Positions 21,367 to 31,253 of a DNA stretch of 37,922 nt are shown here, in pieces. The first letter of the stretch is position 1; each line of letters starts with the position of its first letter. The translations under genes were made by a program, and so were the position numbers. The DNA is taken from IMG/VR virus record IMGVR_UViG_3300034018_000393, positions 1 to 37,922 of that record, one strand, 5' to 3'. The DNA comes from a virus. The notes below the pieces were generated by a model, which made no database searches, had not been told where the DNA came from, and was given only the letters and a program-made list of their open reading frames with translations.

Positions 21367-22860
21367 ATGGCAAATGTAACGCCTCAATTTGGGTCGATTA
21401 AACCGTCCCAAAAACAACAAGCTTTAGATACAAACTATTTAAACTTTACAGATCCTAATAATGCGGATTTCGTATCTTTTGCACAACAATATTTACCAGA
21501 AATATATGAGTCTGAAGTAGAACGCTACGGGAATAGAACTCTTTCTGGATTCTTACGTATGGTAGGTGCTGAAATGCCTATGGCTTCAGATCAGGTTATT
21601 TGGTCAGAACAAAACAGATTACACATTGCATACACAGGTGTGGATGTTGATAGTGCAGCAGGTAATACTTTATTGATTCCTTCAGATTTAACTCCTACAG
21701 TTGCTACCAATTATGTAGCGAACGTTATTTCAGTTAATCAAACGATTGTTATTATGAATCCTGCAACAGGATTAGAAGTTAAAGCTGTCGTTACTGCTTC
21801 TGGAGCTAACAATACTTCTTCTAATGCTGCTAATGGTGCTTTAACTGTTGCTCCTTACACTGCTGCTACATTAGCTGCTGCTGGATTCACAGATGGAATG
21901 GATGATTTAAAGATCTTCGTTTATGGTTCTGAATACAAAAAAGGATCTGGAGGAACTGATTTTACAAACTATGTGAGCATTGAACCTTCTTTTACTCAAT
22001 TCTCTAACTCACCTATCATTATCCGTAACAAATATACTGTTAATGGATCTGACACTGCTCAGATTGGTTGGGTAGAAATTGCTACTGAAGACGGAGCTGG
22101 TGGATATATGTGGTACTTAAAAGCAGAGTCTGAAACAAGATTACGTTTTGAAGATTACTTAGAAATGTCTGTAGTTGAGGGTGAATTAGCTGTTGCAAAC
22201 GTTGGAGGAGGTACTCCGTCTGCCGCTTATGCTGCAGGCAAAAAAGGTACGCAAGGTTTATTTGCTGCTGTTGAAGAAAGAGGTAACGTATTAAACAACT
22301 TCTCTGCTGCTGCTGGTTTAACTGAGTTTGATTCAATCTTAAGAAACTTAGATACTCAAGGAGCTATTGAAGAGAACATGCTTTTCTTAAACCGTCAAAC
22401 TTCATTAGATTTTGATGATATGTTAGCTGCTTTATCTTCTGGTGCTGCTGGGGGGGTTGCTTACGGTTTATTTGAAAACTCAGAAGAAATGGCATTGAAC
22501 TTAGGTTTCTCAGGTTTCCGTAGAGGATCTTATGATTTCTACAAAACTGACTGGAAATACTTAAACGATGCGTCTACCAGAGGTGGTATGGCTAAATCAG
22601 CTATTGATGGAGTATTAGTACCTGCTGGAACTTCTACAGTTTACGATCAAGTATTAGGTACAAATATTCGTAGACCATTCTTACACGTTCGTTATAGAGC
22701 TTCTCAAGCTGACGATAGAAGAATGAAATCTTGGGTATTAGGTTCTGTTGGCGGAGCATATACATCTGATTTAGATGCAATGGAGGTTAACTTCTTGTCT
22801 GAAAGATGTTTATGTGTACAAGGTGCTAATAACTTCGTGTTATTCACTTCAGTATCCTAG
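21367..22860 (+). CDS. Major capsid protein (HK97-fold type), 497 aa
   Basis: Position after the scaffold, length and composition (Ala/Gly/Thr-rich, few Cys) fit the main shell protein. The N-arm QALDTNYLNFTDPNNADFVS and YLPEIYESEVERYGNRTLSG, a long helix region (DSILRNLDTQGAIEENMLFL), and the C-terminal HVRYRASQADDRRMKSWVLG resemble crAss-like and marine Bacteroidota capsid proteins in my memory. The codon choice differs from neighbours (more GCT/TCT/TTA), as expected for a highly expressed gene. A strong terminator follows. Confidence 0.85.
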   Translation: MANVTPQFGSIKPSQKQQALDTNYLNFTDPNNADFVSFAQQYLPEIYESEVERYGNRTLSGFLRMVGAEMPMASDQVIWSEQNRLHIAYTGVDVDSAAGNTLLIPSDLTPTVATNYVANVISVNQTIVIMNPATGLEVKAVVTASGANNTSSNAANGALTVAPYTAATLAAAGFTDGMDDLKIFVYGSEYKKGSGGTDFTNYVSIEPSFTQFSNSPIIIRNKYTVNGSDTAQIGWVEIATEDGAGGYMWYLKAESETRLRFEDYLEMSVVEGELAVANVGGGTPSAAYAAGKKGTQGLFAAVEERGNVLNNFSAAAGLTEFDSILRNLDTQGAIEENMLFLNRQTSLDFDDMLAALSSGAAGGVAYGLFENSEEMALNLGFSGFRRGSYDFYKTDWKYLNDASTRGGMAKSAIDGVLVPAGTSTVYDQVLGTNIRRPFLHVRYRASQADDRRMKSWVLGSVGGAYTSDLDAMEVNFLSERCLCVQGANNFVLFTSVS

Positions 22861-22880
22861 TCTAACAATTAGTGTAGATT

Positions 22881-22918
22881 TTACCCTCGTTGTATATACG
22901 AGGGTAATTTTTACTCTT
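22881..22918 (+). terminator. Intrinsic terminator after the major capsid gene
   Basis: A perfect 10-bp stem TTACCCTCGT / ACGAGGGTAA with a 7-base loop, followed by T-rich DNA (TTTTTACTCTTTT). It would end or attenuate head-gene transcripts and probably stabilise capsid mRNA. Confidence 0.85.
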
Positions 22919-22961
22919 TTTTACTCTCGAAATTAAAAAAAATAATTAATTATATCATATT

Positions 22962-23735
22962 ATGTCAAAAGAAAAAACAACTCCGCAGACAGGTGGAGAC
23001 GCGTGGGAAATTAAAGACCGCACTTATTTATTAACTGGACCACATAGTCCATTAACTTATACAATATCATCAAGACACTCTAGAAGATTTCCATTGTTAT
23101 GGTTTGATCCAGAAACAAAAGAACAAAGAGAATTGAGATATGCAACAAATCAAAATTCGCCGTTTGTAAGCGAACAAAAAGGAGAAGCTACTCTTGGACA
23201 CATTATGTTTAAGAATGGTGTTCTTACAGTTTCAAAAGATCAACAAAATTTACAAAAGCTATTATCTATTTATCATCCAATGCTAAATAGAAAGTATAGA
23301 GAATTTGATGCTGTAGTAACTGCTATAGACGAATTAGATTACTTAGAATTAGAATTAGAAGCTATGACGGCTGCATCAGGTATGGACGTTGATCAAGCAG
23401 AATCTATTTTAAGAGTTGAATTAGGATCTAAAGTTTCTAAGATGACATCTAAAGAAATAAAAAGAGATTTACTAATATTTGCTAAAAGAAACCCTGAGTT
23501 ATTTTTAGATTTAGTTAACGATGAAAACATTCAACTTCGCAATTTCGCTATTAAAGCATGTGAAGCAAACATTATAAAGCTATCGCAAGATCAACGCGAT
23601 TTCAAATGGGCAGCTAATGGTAAAAAACTAATGACTGTACCTTTTGATGAAAATCCGTATTCGGCTATGGCTGCTTTTTTCAAAACAGATGAGGGGATAG
23701 AGGTATTCCAGTCTATTGAGAAAAAATTTCAATAA
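22962..23735 (+). CDS. Conserved head-neck region protein, 257 aa
   Basis: The first 110 residues are beta-rich (DRTYLLTGPHSPLTYTISSR, LGHIMFKNGVLTVSKDQQNL), the rest helical (YLELELEAMTAASGMDVDQA and following). It sits between the major capsid protein and the connector genes, a slot occupied by a conserved but unnamed protein in related phages. It could be a head-completion or auxiliary capsid protein. No motif gives a function. Confidence 0.65.
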   Translation: MSKEKTTPQTGGDAWEIKDRTYLLTGPHSPLTYTISSRHSRRFPLLWFDPETKEQRELRYATNQNSPFVSEQKGEATLGHIMFKNGVLTVSKDQQNLQKLLSIYHPMLNRKYREFDAVVTAIDELDYLELELEAMTAASGMDVDQAESILRVELGSKVSKMTSKEIKRDLLIFAKRNPELFLDLVNDENIQLRNFAIKACEANIIKLSQDQRDFKWAANGKKLMTVPFDENPYSAMAAFFKTDEGIEVFQSIEKKFQ

Positions 23736-23745
23736 CACGTAATAC

Positions 23746-23795
23746 TAATATTAGGGCGGCTATTGCGTAATAACGCGGTAGCTGCCTAAATATTA
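23746..23795 (+). other. Long intergenic RNA hairpin between head and neck genes
   Basis: Core arms GGCGGCTATTGCGT (23755-23768) and ACGCGGTAGCTGCC (23773-23786) pair over 14 bp with three G-U pairs and an AATA tetraloop; outer TAATATT / AATATTA bases extend it to about 23 bp with one mismatch. No T-tract follows, and the next start codon is 16 bases downstream. Could be a weak terminator, an RNA-processing site or a translation control element. Confidence 0.75.
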
Positions 23796-23810
23796 TAATA
23801 AAAACAAACA

Positions 23811-24563
23811 ATGGCAATAAACGTAGATACAGTTTACAAAACAGTACTTTCTATTCTTAATAAAGAACAGAGAGGCTATATGACTCCAGATGAGTTTAAC
23901 AAAGTAGCAACACAGGTTCAATTAGAAATATTTGAATCTTATTTTGATGATTTAAACCAACAATTAAGGATTCCTCAATCTAATACGGAATATGCCGATA
24001 GACAAAAGAATATAGACAGTATGTTATCTATATTCAAAACATTTGGTTCCTGCACTAAACCTGTGGGAGCAGACTATTTTGTAGTACCCTCTAATCTACA
24101 CAAGTTGGGTACTGTTATATATAAAGATGAAATAGAAATAGAAAGGGTTCAAAAAGATCAATTAATATATCTTAATTTATCACCTCTTACAAAGCCAACA
24201 AAACAATTTCCAGTATACTTATACGAGAACGCTACATTAGGAGTTGCAGCTACAGCAGCAACATTGCCTCGTATATATGTTCATCCTAGAGATATAACAT
24301 TAGCTGCTGATATAAGTGTTTCTTATATTAGAAAACCAGTTGACGTTATATGGGGTTATACAGGTATAGGTGGAATTGCTTGGACAAATGGACCATACAT
24401 ATATTCTGCTAGTAATTCTGTTCAATTTGACTTAGATGCAGCAGAACAAACTAATGTTATAACTAAGATATTATTATATGCGGGTGTTATAATAAGAGAC
24501 CCTGAAATTGTACAAATGGCAGCTCAGAAATCGCAACAAGAAGAAAATAACTCTAAAAACTAA
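23811..24563 (+). CDS. Neck/connector protein, 250 aa
   Basis: N-terminal helical part (VYKTVLSILNKEQRGYMTPD, FNKVATQVQLEIFESYFDDL) and beta-rich C-terminal half (VYLYENATLGVAA, ISVSYIRKPVDVIWGY). This helix-then-sandwich layout and the position two genes after the capsid suggest a head-tail connector or first ring protein under the portal. Similar proteins are known from Bacteroidota podoviruses as unnamed structural proteins. Confidence 0.6.
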   Translation: MAINVDTVYKTVLSILNKEQRGYMTPDEFNKVATQVQLEIFESYFDDLNQQLRIPQSNTEYADRQKNIDSMLSIFKTFGSCTKPVGADYFVVPSNLHKLGTVIYKDEIEIERVQKDQLIYLNLSPLTKPTKQFPVYLYENATLGVAATAATLPRIYVHPRDITLAADISVSYIRKPVDVIWGYTGIGGIAWTNGPYIYSASNSVQFDLDAAEQTNVITKILLYAGVIIRDPEIVQMAAQKSQQEENNSKN

Positions 24564-24568
24564 AATAT

Positions 24569-25807
24569 ATGCCAATGCCTAATGGTGGTTTAATTACCGA
24601 AACAAATAGACAATATTACGAAGGTGTTCAAAGTTTTGTAGGAGATGAAGTAACTTCTGTTTTTACTACAACATTCAATACTGACTTAGTTTTTTATTCC
24701 TATGATCCCAATGCCGAGAATTATCCATTAAATAACTTTAAACTTTATGTTAGTACAGCAGGAGGATTGCCTGGGTCGTTTGAAGAATATACAGATGAAT
24801 ACACTGTTATTGGTAACTCAATAGATTTAATGGGAGTTATCCCAGGGGCCAGTGAGGTATTTGTTGTTCAATTAAAAATATTAACAGGTGGTAACTACGG
24901 AGACGAAGACGCTTTTGGAAATATTGTAGAAGAGAACTATGGAGGATACCAATACACAAAGTTAAGTGATGTAATAAATAGTTTTATTGTTGCTTACGTT
25001 GGTAATGGCAAATTAATACCAGATGTAAAAAGAACCGATGTAATATTCCATGCTAAGCGAGCTATGCAGGAATTTAGTTATGATACATTGAAAAGTATCA
25101 AATCACAAGAGTTAACTATCCCTCATTCTTTAAGCGTTGTACTGCCACAGGATTATGTGAACTATGTAGGCGTTTATTGGGTCGATAGGCAAGGCGTAAA
25201 GCATCCAATCTATCCAGCTAATAACTTAACCTCTAATCCATCAGAAGCTCCTTTACAGGACGACAGAGGAGTTCCTATGCAGGATCAATTTAATAACAAC
25301 ATCGAAACTGAACCGATAATAGAAGAAAGATGGAGAAGAGCTAGTACAGACTTGTTAAATGGCACATACCTGGCTAATGGCTGGGGTGCTGATAATGATT
25401 TTGGCGGTTGGTATTATGGAATGGATAATTTTGGAGCGGTTGGCAGACAGTACGGATTAGATCCACAATATGCACAAGGCAACGGATGGTTTACTATAAA
25501 TGATAGAGAAGGTAAGATGTCTTTTTCTAGCAATCTACATAAGATGATAATTACATTGGATTATATATCAGATGGATTAGCGTATGATTTAGATTCTAGA
25601 GTACCTAAAATGGCAGAAGAAGCAATGTATGCTTATATACTGCATGCGATAGTATCTACAAGAAGAGATTCACCAGAATATCTTGTGCAAAGATTGAATA
25701 GAGAGAAGTTTGCTAAATTAAGAAATGCTAAATTACGTTTATCTAATATCAAGTTACATGAGATTGTACAAGTTATGAGAGGTAAATCAAAATGGATTAA
25801 ACACTAA
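24569..25807 (+). CDS. Tail stabilisation/adaptor protein, 412 aa
   Basis: An N-terminal beta domain (about 1-120) is followed by a conserved helical region (SDVINSFIVAYVGNGKLIPD; VKRTDVIFHAKRAMQEFSYD; TIPHSLSVVLPQDYVNYVGV) that I associate with adaptor / gp4-like tail stabilisation proteins of crAss-like phages. Residues 290-340 are Gly/Tyr/Trp-rich. It begins 5 bases after the connector gene. Probably forms a 12-subunit ring attached to the portal. Confidence 0.65.
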   Translation: MPMPNGGLITETNRQYYEGVQSFVGDEVTSVFTTTFNTDLVFYSYDPNAENYPLNNFKLYVSTAGGLPGSFEEYTDEYTVIGNSIDLMGVIPGASEVFVVQLKILTGGNYGDEDAFGNIVEENYGGYQYTKLSDVINSFIVAYVGNGKLIPDVKRTDVIFHAKRAMQEFSYDTLKSIKSQELTIPHSLSVVLPQDYVNYVGVYWVDRQGVKHPIYPANNLTSNPSEAPLQDDRGVPMQDQFNNNIETEPIIEERWRRASTDLLNGTYLANGWGADNDFGGWYYGMDNFGAVGRQYGLDPQYAQGNGWFTINDREGKMSFSSNLHKMIITLDYISDGLAYDLDSRVPKMAEEAMYAYILHAIVSTRRDSPEYLVQRLNREKFAKLRNAKLRLSNIKLHEIVQVMRGKSKWIKH

Positions 25808-25813
25808 AATATA

Positions 25814-28800
25814 ATGGCAGAAATTAAAAATAATTTTACTGGAGGAAAAATGAATAAGGATCTCGATGACAGGTTAGTTCCTGAAAACGAGTATCGAGAC
25901 GCTGTAAACCTGCAAATAAGTAAATCAGAAAATTCAGATGTAGGTACGATGCAAACCGTATTAGGCAATAGCCTATTGGTTGATTTTAATGAGATAGCTG
26001 ATGAAACAGGATTAGATTGTATTGGTCAATTTATAGACCTAACAAACAATGTGGGTTATTTTTTTTTAACGGATTACATTGATACTACAGGAACAAGTCT
26101 ATATTCGCCAACTGCTAAGAATTATATATTTACATACAATTTCGGAACCAATGTTGCCACTAAATTAGTATCAGGTGCTTTCCTAAACTTTTCAGTGACA
26201 AGTCCTATAATTGGCGTAAACTTATTAGAGAATTTATTATTCTGGACAGACAATCGGAACCAACCAAGAAAAATAAATATAGACACTGCTTTCAGTACAC
26301 CAAATTATTATATAACAGAAGACACTATATCTGTTGCTAAATATTATCCATATAAGTCAATAGAACTTTGGCAAGAAAGCGAAGAGGCTCCTGAAAGTTA
26401 TGAAACAACAATGAAAGATGTTTCATCATTATACTATCCAAATGGAGGCGAATGTTTTACAGATGAAGCAACTACAGCAGATACTACTTTCCTTGTTAAA
26501 GGAGTTTCGGGTATTATTATACCGGGAGTAAATGTTGGTTATATTAGTGGTGATGGAACAATTATACCGTTAGGATTAACAGTTGTAAGTTATAATGAGA
26601 TGGGTCCATCGGTTACCTTATCAGGACCTATCACTTTGCCAGATGAAACATCGTTAGTATTTTCAATTAATCCTTATTATGATCCAGTATTTCCAGGAGA
26701 TCCTGATTATTTAAAAGACAAGTATGTAAGATTTTCTTATAGGTTTAGGTTTGATGATGGTGAATATTCTTTGATAGCTCCATTTACACAAATAGCATTT
26801 ATACCGCAACAAGATGGTTACTTTACATATAATGCTGATTTTAACGTTAATGACGAAGAAGCAACATATAGAAGTACTATTGTTGCTTTTATGCAAAATA
26901 AAGTTACCCAAATAAAATTAGTAATACCATTACCTGTAGATAAAGACTTTTTAAGTAGTGACTTGAAAATTACTGAATTAGACATACTATATAAGGAGTC
27001 AGACGGCTTATCAATAAAAGTATTAGATACAATATCAGTAGAAGAAATAGAAGATCAAGTAGATGGCGGAGAGAGTAATTTTTTATATAACTATAATTCT
27101 AGAAAGCCATATAAAACATTACCAACAGCAGAAATAACTAGAGTATATGATATAGTTCCAGTAAGGGCCTTTGCTCAAGAAGTAGTTAGTAATAGAATTG
27201 TTTACGGTAATTATCAAGATAAACATACTCCATTACCTTCTAATGTAAGTTTAAACTACAATGTTGCTGTTTCTACAAAGTATGACTTTGATACTATCAA
27301 TGGTTTTACAAGCTCAATAGAATATCCAAACCATAGTCTTAAAGGGAACAGGAGTTACCAAGTTGGGGTTGTATTAGCTGATAAATTTGGTAGACAATCA
27401 ACTGTATTGTTATCAAGAAATACAACCTCTGTAGTCACTGAAGGCCAAGCTTTCTCTGGTTCAACTGTATATGCTGGATATATAAACAATACAATTGATC
27501 CAATGAGCTGGCCTGGAAGTTCTTTGAAACTTATCTTTAATGACCTAATACCTCCTGATAGACAAGTTTCTACTGCTTATCCTGGAGTATATAATGGTGA
27601 TCCCTTGTCGGTTGATTATAACCCACTAGGTTGGTATTCATATAAGATTGTTGTAAAACAAACAGAGCAAGATTATTACAATGTATATCTGCCAGGGGTA
27701 ATGGCTGCATATCCGGATGATACTACTAAAGAAATAGGTAAAACATCTCATATTGTATTAATAAACGACAATATAAATAAAGTACCCCGTGATTTATCAG
27801 AAGTTGGACCATTACAAAAACAATTCAGGAGTAGTGTTAAGCTATATAATAGAGTTAATACATTTGACATTACTACTGCCCCGTTTCTAGGTAATATACA
27901 ATATTATCCAGGTAAAACGGCAATGATTGTTAGTACAATCGCTGATAACTTAGAAATGTTTAATGGTGATGGCACTGCTATCCCATTTGCTCCATCTGAT
28001 TATTTTTATAATGTACAGTCTAATCCACTGATAGGGAGGATATCAACTGTAAAACAATTTGGTATAATAGCAGCTGGGCCTACGGAGCCATGGTTTAACT
28101 TAGGCATTGCTGAAACTGCTCCTACGGAATCACTATTAGATATATTCTGGGAAACAACCACAGCAGGATCTGTTGCAGAATTAAACGAAGCAATAGAAGC
28201 TGGAGCTGGAGGAGCTGTTCGATTAAGTGAATGGAACATTAATAGATTTGATGAAGACATGGAGGAGGGTGACTATATTGATAATGATGGATTTGCTTTA
28301 GTTAATGCTTTTAACATAGCTATCAATAATGATCCGATAATAATTACGAGTCTAACTATGCCGTCCGTTAATACCCTTGGCCCTTTTGGTACAGATGTAA
28401 CTTCTTATTTCACCTTAGAACAAGATCCACTAAATCCAATAATCTCAGAATATCCAAGGTGGTTTATAAAGGTTACTTCAGATTTTTATGACAATGTATA
28501 CTTTAGAGGCGGCCCCGAATTTGAATTAAACAATTTTGTATTCAACTTTGTGGCTACGGTAGGAGGAGTAGATAGGATATTGTCTAGAACAGTTACATTA
28601 AACAACATTGATCCAATAATATTTGGAGCACCTCCTTCGGGAGAAGTGGTTGCAAGTACTCCTAACGATACTACTCACATAAGATTATCTGGGCGTAACG
28701 GATGTGGCAACGATGCTTTAGCAAACGCTCTGCCGATTGAATGGTCTCTTTTAAGTGCTAATCTTTTAGGGGGAGGCCCTGTTGATTATTTTTCAGTATC

Positions 28801-29287
28801 AACAGATATAGTTGGTACATTCGCTGGTGGTAAGCTAAATAACAACTATTTGCCTCTTATAACTCCAATTGGTCCTTTTGAAATAACGATGAGACTAACC
28901 GATGCAGGTGGAGCTGGAGATGCTGCTGATGTATCCTTTTTGCTTAGATTAGGATTTGCGCCAGGCTCAGGCTCAGTTATAGAATATTCTTTTACGTCTA
29001 TGGGTATTGAAAGGAAATTTGTAGTAATACCAGTGCTTCCTGGGTTGGATCCATATATACCAGGTTATTATGCATATATGGGTGGCTGGAACGAATTGAG
29101 AAGCGGCACTAGTGTTATACTTATTCCTAGCACCGGGTATTCTTGCGGAGGAGGATGGTTATATAGTTCATCCAGTGACATTGAGGTAATAAAAAATGAT
29201 TCTGTGTTATGTCTTGATGATTCATATACCGGTGGTCTAGTAGAACGTCTTATTAACACTTCTGGTTATACCTTCTCTTTCTCTTAA
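25814..29287 (+). CDS. Tail ring/propeller protein, N-terminal part of a split gene, 1157 aa
   Basis: Starts with EIKNNFTGGKMNKDLDDRLV, PENEYRDAVNLQISKSE, the hallmark of large tail stabilisation/ring proteins in marine and Bacteroidota podoviruses. Residues to about 760 look like a multi-bladed beta-propeller; about 800-1130 add beta-sandwich domains. The C-terminal part found in single-chain relatives is encoded separately at 29328-30770. It probably forms the tail tube end through which DNA leaves. The stop is followed by a second in-frame TAA. Confidence 0.75.
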   Translation: MAEIKNNFTGGKMNKDLDDRLVPENEYRDAVNLQISKSENSDVGTMQTVLGNSLLVDFNEIADETGLDCIGQFIDLTNNVGYFFLTDYIDTTGTSLYSPTAKNYIFTYNFGTNVATKLVSGAFLNFSVTSPIIGVNLLENLLFWTDNRNQPRKINIDTAFSTPNYYITEDTISVAKYYPYKSIELWQESEEAPESYETTMKDVSSLYYPNGGECFTDEATTADTTFLVKGVSGIIIPGVNVGYISGDGTIIPLGLTVVSYNEMGPSVTLSGPITLPDETSLVFSINPYYDPVFPGDPDYLKDKYVRFSYRFRFDDGEYSLIAPFTQIAFIPQQDGYFTYNADFNVNDEEATYRSTIVAFMQNKVTQIKLVIPLPVDKDFLSSDLKITELDILYKESDGLSIKVLDTISVEEIEDQVDGGESNFLYNYNSRKPYKTLPTAEITRVYDIVPVRAFAQEVVSNRIVYGNYQDKHTPLPSNVSLNYNVAVSTKYDFDTINGFTSSIEYPNHSLKGNRSYQVGVVLADKFGRQSTVLLSRNTTSVVTEGQAFSGSTVYAGYINNTIDPMSWPGSSLKLIFNDLIPPDRQVSTAYPGVYNGDPLSVDYNPLGWYSYKIVVKQTEQDYYNVYLPGVMAAYPDDTTKEIGKTSHIVLINDNINKVPRDLSEVGPLQKQFRSSVKLYNRVNTFDITTAPFLGNIQYYPGKTAMIVSTIADNLEMFNGDGTAIPFAPSDYFYNVQSNPLIGRISTVKQFGIIAAGPTEPWFNLGIAETAPTESLLDIFWETTTAGSVAELNEAIEAGAGGAVRLSEWNINRFDEDMEEGDYIDNDGFALVNAFNIAINNDPIIITSLTMPSVNTLGPFGTDVTSYFTLEQDPLNPIISEYPRWFIKVTSDFYDNVYFRGGPEFELNNFVFNFVATVGGVDRILSRTVTLNNIDPIIFGAPPSGEVVASTPNDTTHIRLSGRNGCGNDALANALPIEWSLLSANLLGGGPVDYFSVSTDIVGTFAGGKLNNNYLPLITPIGPFEITMRLTDAGGAGDAADVSFLLRLGFAPGSGSVIEYSFTSMGIERKFVVIPVLPGLDPYIPGYYAYMGGWNELRSGTSVILIPSTGYSCGGGWLYSSSSDIEVIKNDSVLCLDDSYTGGLVERLINTSGYTFSFS

Positions 29288-29327
29288 TAAGAGGTAATTT
29301 ATATAAAAATCAAGTAATAATAACTAT

Positions 29328-30770
29328 ATGGGAGCAATAATAGAAGTAAAATATTTCAATACTTTTTTACTAAAGAAAACCACAAATTCAGATTTTAAAG
29401 GAGAGTGGAATGGTTCTCTTGGTATTCCTGAGAGTTTAGGCGGTTATCCAGGCCCTGTGACTCCCTTTACACAAGAAGACTATAACTGGGTAATTGAAGA
29501 AGCTAGAATAACAGGAGGATATAATAATACCTCTGTTGATTTTGGCGTAAGAGCTTATTTAGTAGAAGAAGAACCTAGCGCAAGTATTAGAGGTAACTCT
29601 TTGATATATTCTGGTATATTTAATTCTAGAACGGGTGTAAATAATACCAATGTGTTTTCCATAGGTGATGAAATAACTAGAAGTTTAGATCCGGCAAGTG
29701 GATCAATACAAAAACTATATGCAGAGGACACAAACTTAATAATCTTTCAAGAGAACAAAGTAAGTAGATCTTTAATAGAAAAAGACGCAATCTACTCAGC
29801 CGAAGGCGGTGGAACAGTCACTTCATCAAATGCTGTAATTGGACAGAATATTCCTTATGCTGGTAATTACGGCATAAGTAAAGACCCACTTAGTTTTGCA
29901 GTATATGGTTATAGAAAGTACTTTACAGATAGATATAGAAATAGTGTTTTAAGATTGTCTCAAGATGGAATTACAGAAATATCAGAATATGGTATGACTG
30001 ACTTCTTTAGAGATACATTTGCCACCATAAGCTCTTCTAACTTTGGTCAAGGTAATATAATAGGTAGTTGGGATGCTTATAATAAGCAATACATGGTTTC
30101 ATTACAAACAAGTGAAGCTAATCCTACGCAATCTTATGTAACATTAAATTTTGATGATACAATCAACGGATTTACTAGCTTCTTCTCTTTTAGGCCAACT
30201 AGGATGTTTAGTGTTAGAAGTAATTTCTATTCTATAAAAGACGGATCGCTATGGGAACATTACGCACAAGGAGCGTCAGCAGGAACTTTTTATGGAACAC
30301 AAACAAAGTCGTCGATCACATTGATATTTAATAAAGATGTGGGCGTAAGTAAAAACTTTAAAACAGTAAACTACGAAGGTGATAATGGCTGGCAAGTAGA
30401 TAGTTTTATAGGAGATACACAAAAATATGATTTTGGCGATGTTTTCTATAACTTTGGAATAAGCAATGACACAACCGCTCAAATACCTAGTTATATTGGA
30501 GGCGCTTATGATGCTAATGGTAATGTATATCCTACGCTTTTAACTCCCCCTATATATCGATATGGATTTGAAAGAAAAGAGAATAAATACTATGCTAATT
30601 TAGTTAATAATAGTGCTCCTTTTAGTGGTGAAGTTATTTATGGCGAACAAGTGTCTGGCATAAAAGGTAGATTTGCAACGGTTACTTTATCAACAGATAA
30701 TATAACAAACGTAAATGGGCTTAAGGAAATATGGAGTGTTGGTACACAATATGTAATGTCAAGCTATTAA
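29328..30770 (+). CDS. Tail ring/propeller protein, C-terminal part of a split gene, 480 aa
   Basis: Opens with IIEVKYFNTFLLKK, a point that lies inside the chain in related single-chain proteins (as I recall: a KYFN(T/C)(F) strand, then GLIYSG(I/L)(F/Y)N, NNTN-x-F, then GS-I-QKLYAEDTNLIIFQE and YGISKDPLSFAVYGYRKYFT). All of those are here. It completes the propeller blades and ends in NGLKEIWSVGTQYVMSSY. Encoded 40 bases after 25814-29287 in a different frame with its own ATG. The two products likely assemble together. Confidence 0.7.
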   Translation: MGAIIEVKYFNTFLLKKTTNSDFKGEWNGSLGIPESLGGYPGPVTPFTQEDYNWVIEEARITGGYNNTSVDFGVRAYLVEEEPSASIRGNSLIYSGIFNSRTGVNNTNVFSIGDEITRSLDPASGSIQKLYAEDTNLIIFQENKVSRSLIEKDAIYSAEGGGTVTSSNAVIGQNIPYAGNYGISKDPLSFAVYGYRKYFTDRYRNSVLRLSQDGITEISEYGMTDFFRDTFATISSSNFGQGNIIGSWDAYNKQYMVSLQTSEANPTQSYVTLNFDDTINGFTSFFSFRPTRMFSVRSNFYSIKDGSLWEHYAQGASAGTFYGTQTKSSITLIFNKDVGVSKNFKTVNYEGDNGWQVDSFIGDTQKYDFGDVFYNFGISNDTTAQIPSYIGGAYDANGNVYPTLLTPPIYRYGFERKENKYYANLVNNSAPFSGEVIYGEQVSGIKGRFATVTLSTDNITNVNGLKEIWSVGTQYVMSSY

Positions 30771-30776
30771 ATATAA

Positions 30777-31250
30777 ATGGATAATCAAATAAAATCAAAT
30801 TCGGAGCATCGTATAATAAATATGGAGTTCATCAACAAAGTGGAAGCATTAGAAACAGCAATGTTAGCAATGGATAATCCATTAATAGCAAAAGGTAATT
30901 CAGATATGTTTCCATTAAAGCATTCTTTCTCAGAAGGAGTGTATATTAGAGAAATGTTCATGGCAAAGGGAGGTCTTGTTATAGGTAAACTATATAAGAT
31001 TTCCCATACATGGTTTTTATTGCAAGGGGAAATTGAAGTTGTTACTGATGAAGGTAAGAACCATTATATTGCTCCTTGTTATGTACATGCTCCTGAAGGA
31101 ACCAAAAGGGTTATATGTGCATTAGAGGATACGATATTTGTTAATGTATATCCAAACCCTGAGAATATAACAAACATAGAAGAATTAGAAGACATGCTGA
31201 CATGCTCTTCCTATGAAAAATACAAAGAATATAAACTTTTAAATGAATAG
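30777..31250 (+). CDS. Cupin-fold phage protein, 157 aa
   Basis: The core VIGKLYKISHTWFLLQGEIE, HYIAPCYVHAPEGTKRVICA, LEDTIFVNVYPNP matches the two cupin motifs (a His in the first strand pair; G-x-E; then P and a later hydrophobic strand). Only H in KISHTW and E in QGEIE remain of a typical metal site, so catalysis is uncertain. In late phage operons such proteins are often structural or sugar-binding. A second Met at residue 16 could be the start. Confidence 0.7.
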   Translation: MDNQIKSNSEHRIINMEFINKVEALETAMLAMDNPLIAKGNSDMFPLKHSFSEGVYIREMFMAKGGLVIGKLYKISHTWFLLQGEIEVVTDEGKNHYIAPCYVHAPEGTKRVICALEDTIFVNVYPNPENITNIEELEDMLTCSSYEKYKEYKLLNE

Positions 31251-31253
31251 AGT

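Noticed and set aside
22082-22336. Leftward frame opposite the major capsid gene
   Set aside because: Gln/Leu-rich shadow of GCT/TTA codon-rich capsid sequence, with no promoter.
29285-29330. Programmed frameshift joining the two ring-protein genes
   Set aside because: There are two consecutive TAA codons, no slippery run with a downstream structure, and a 40-base gap with an in-frame TAA at 29304 before the second ORF opens.
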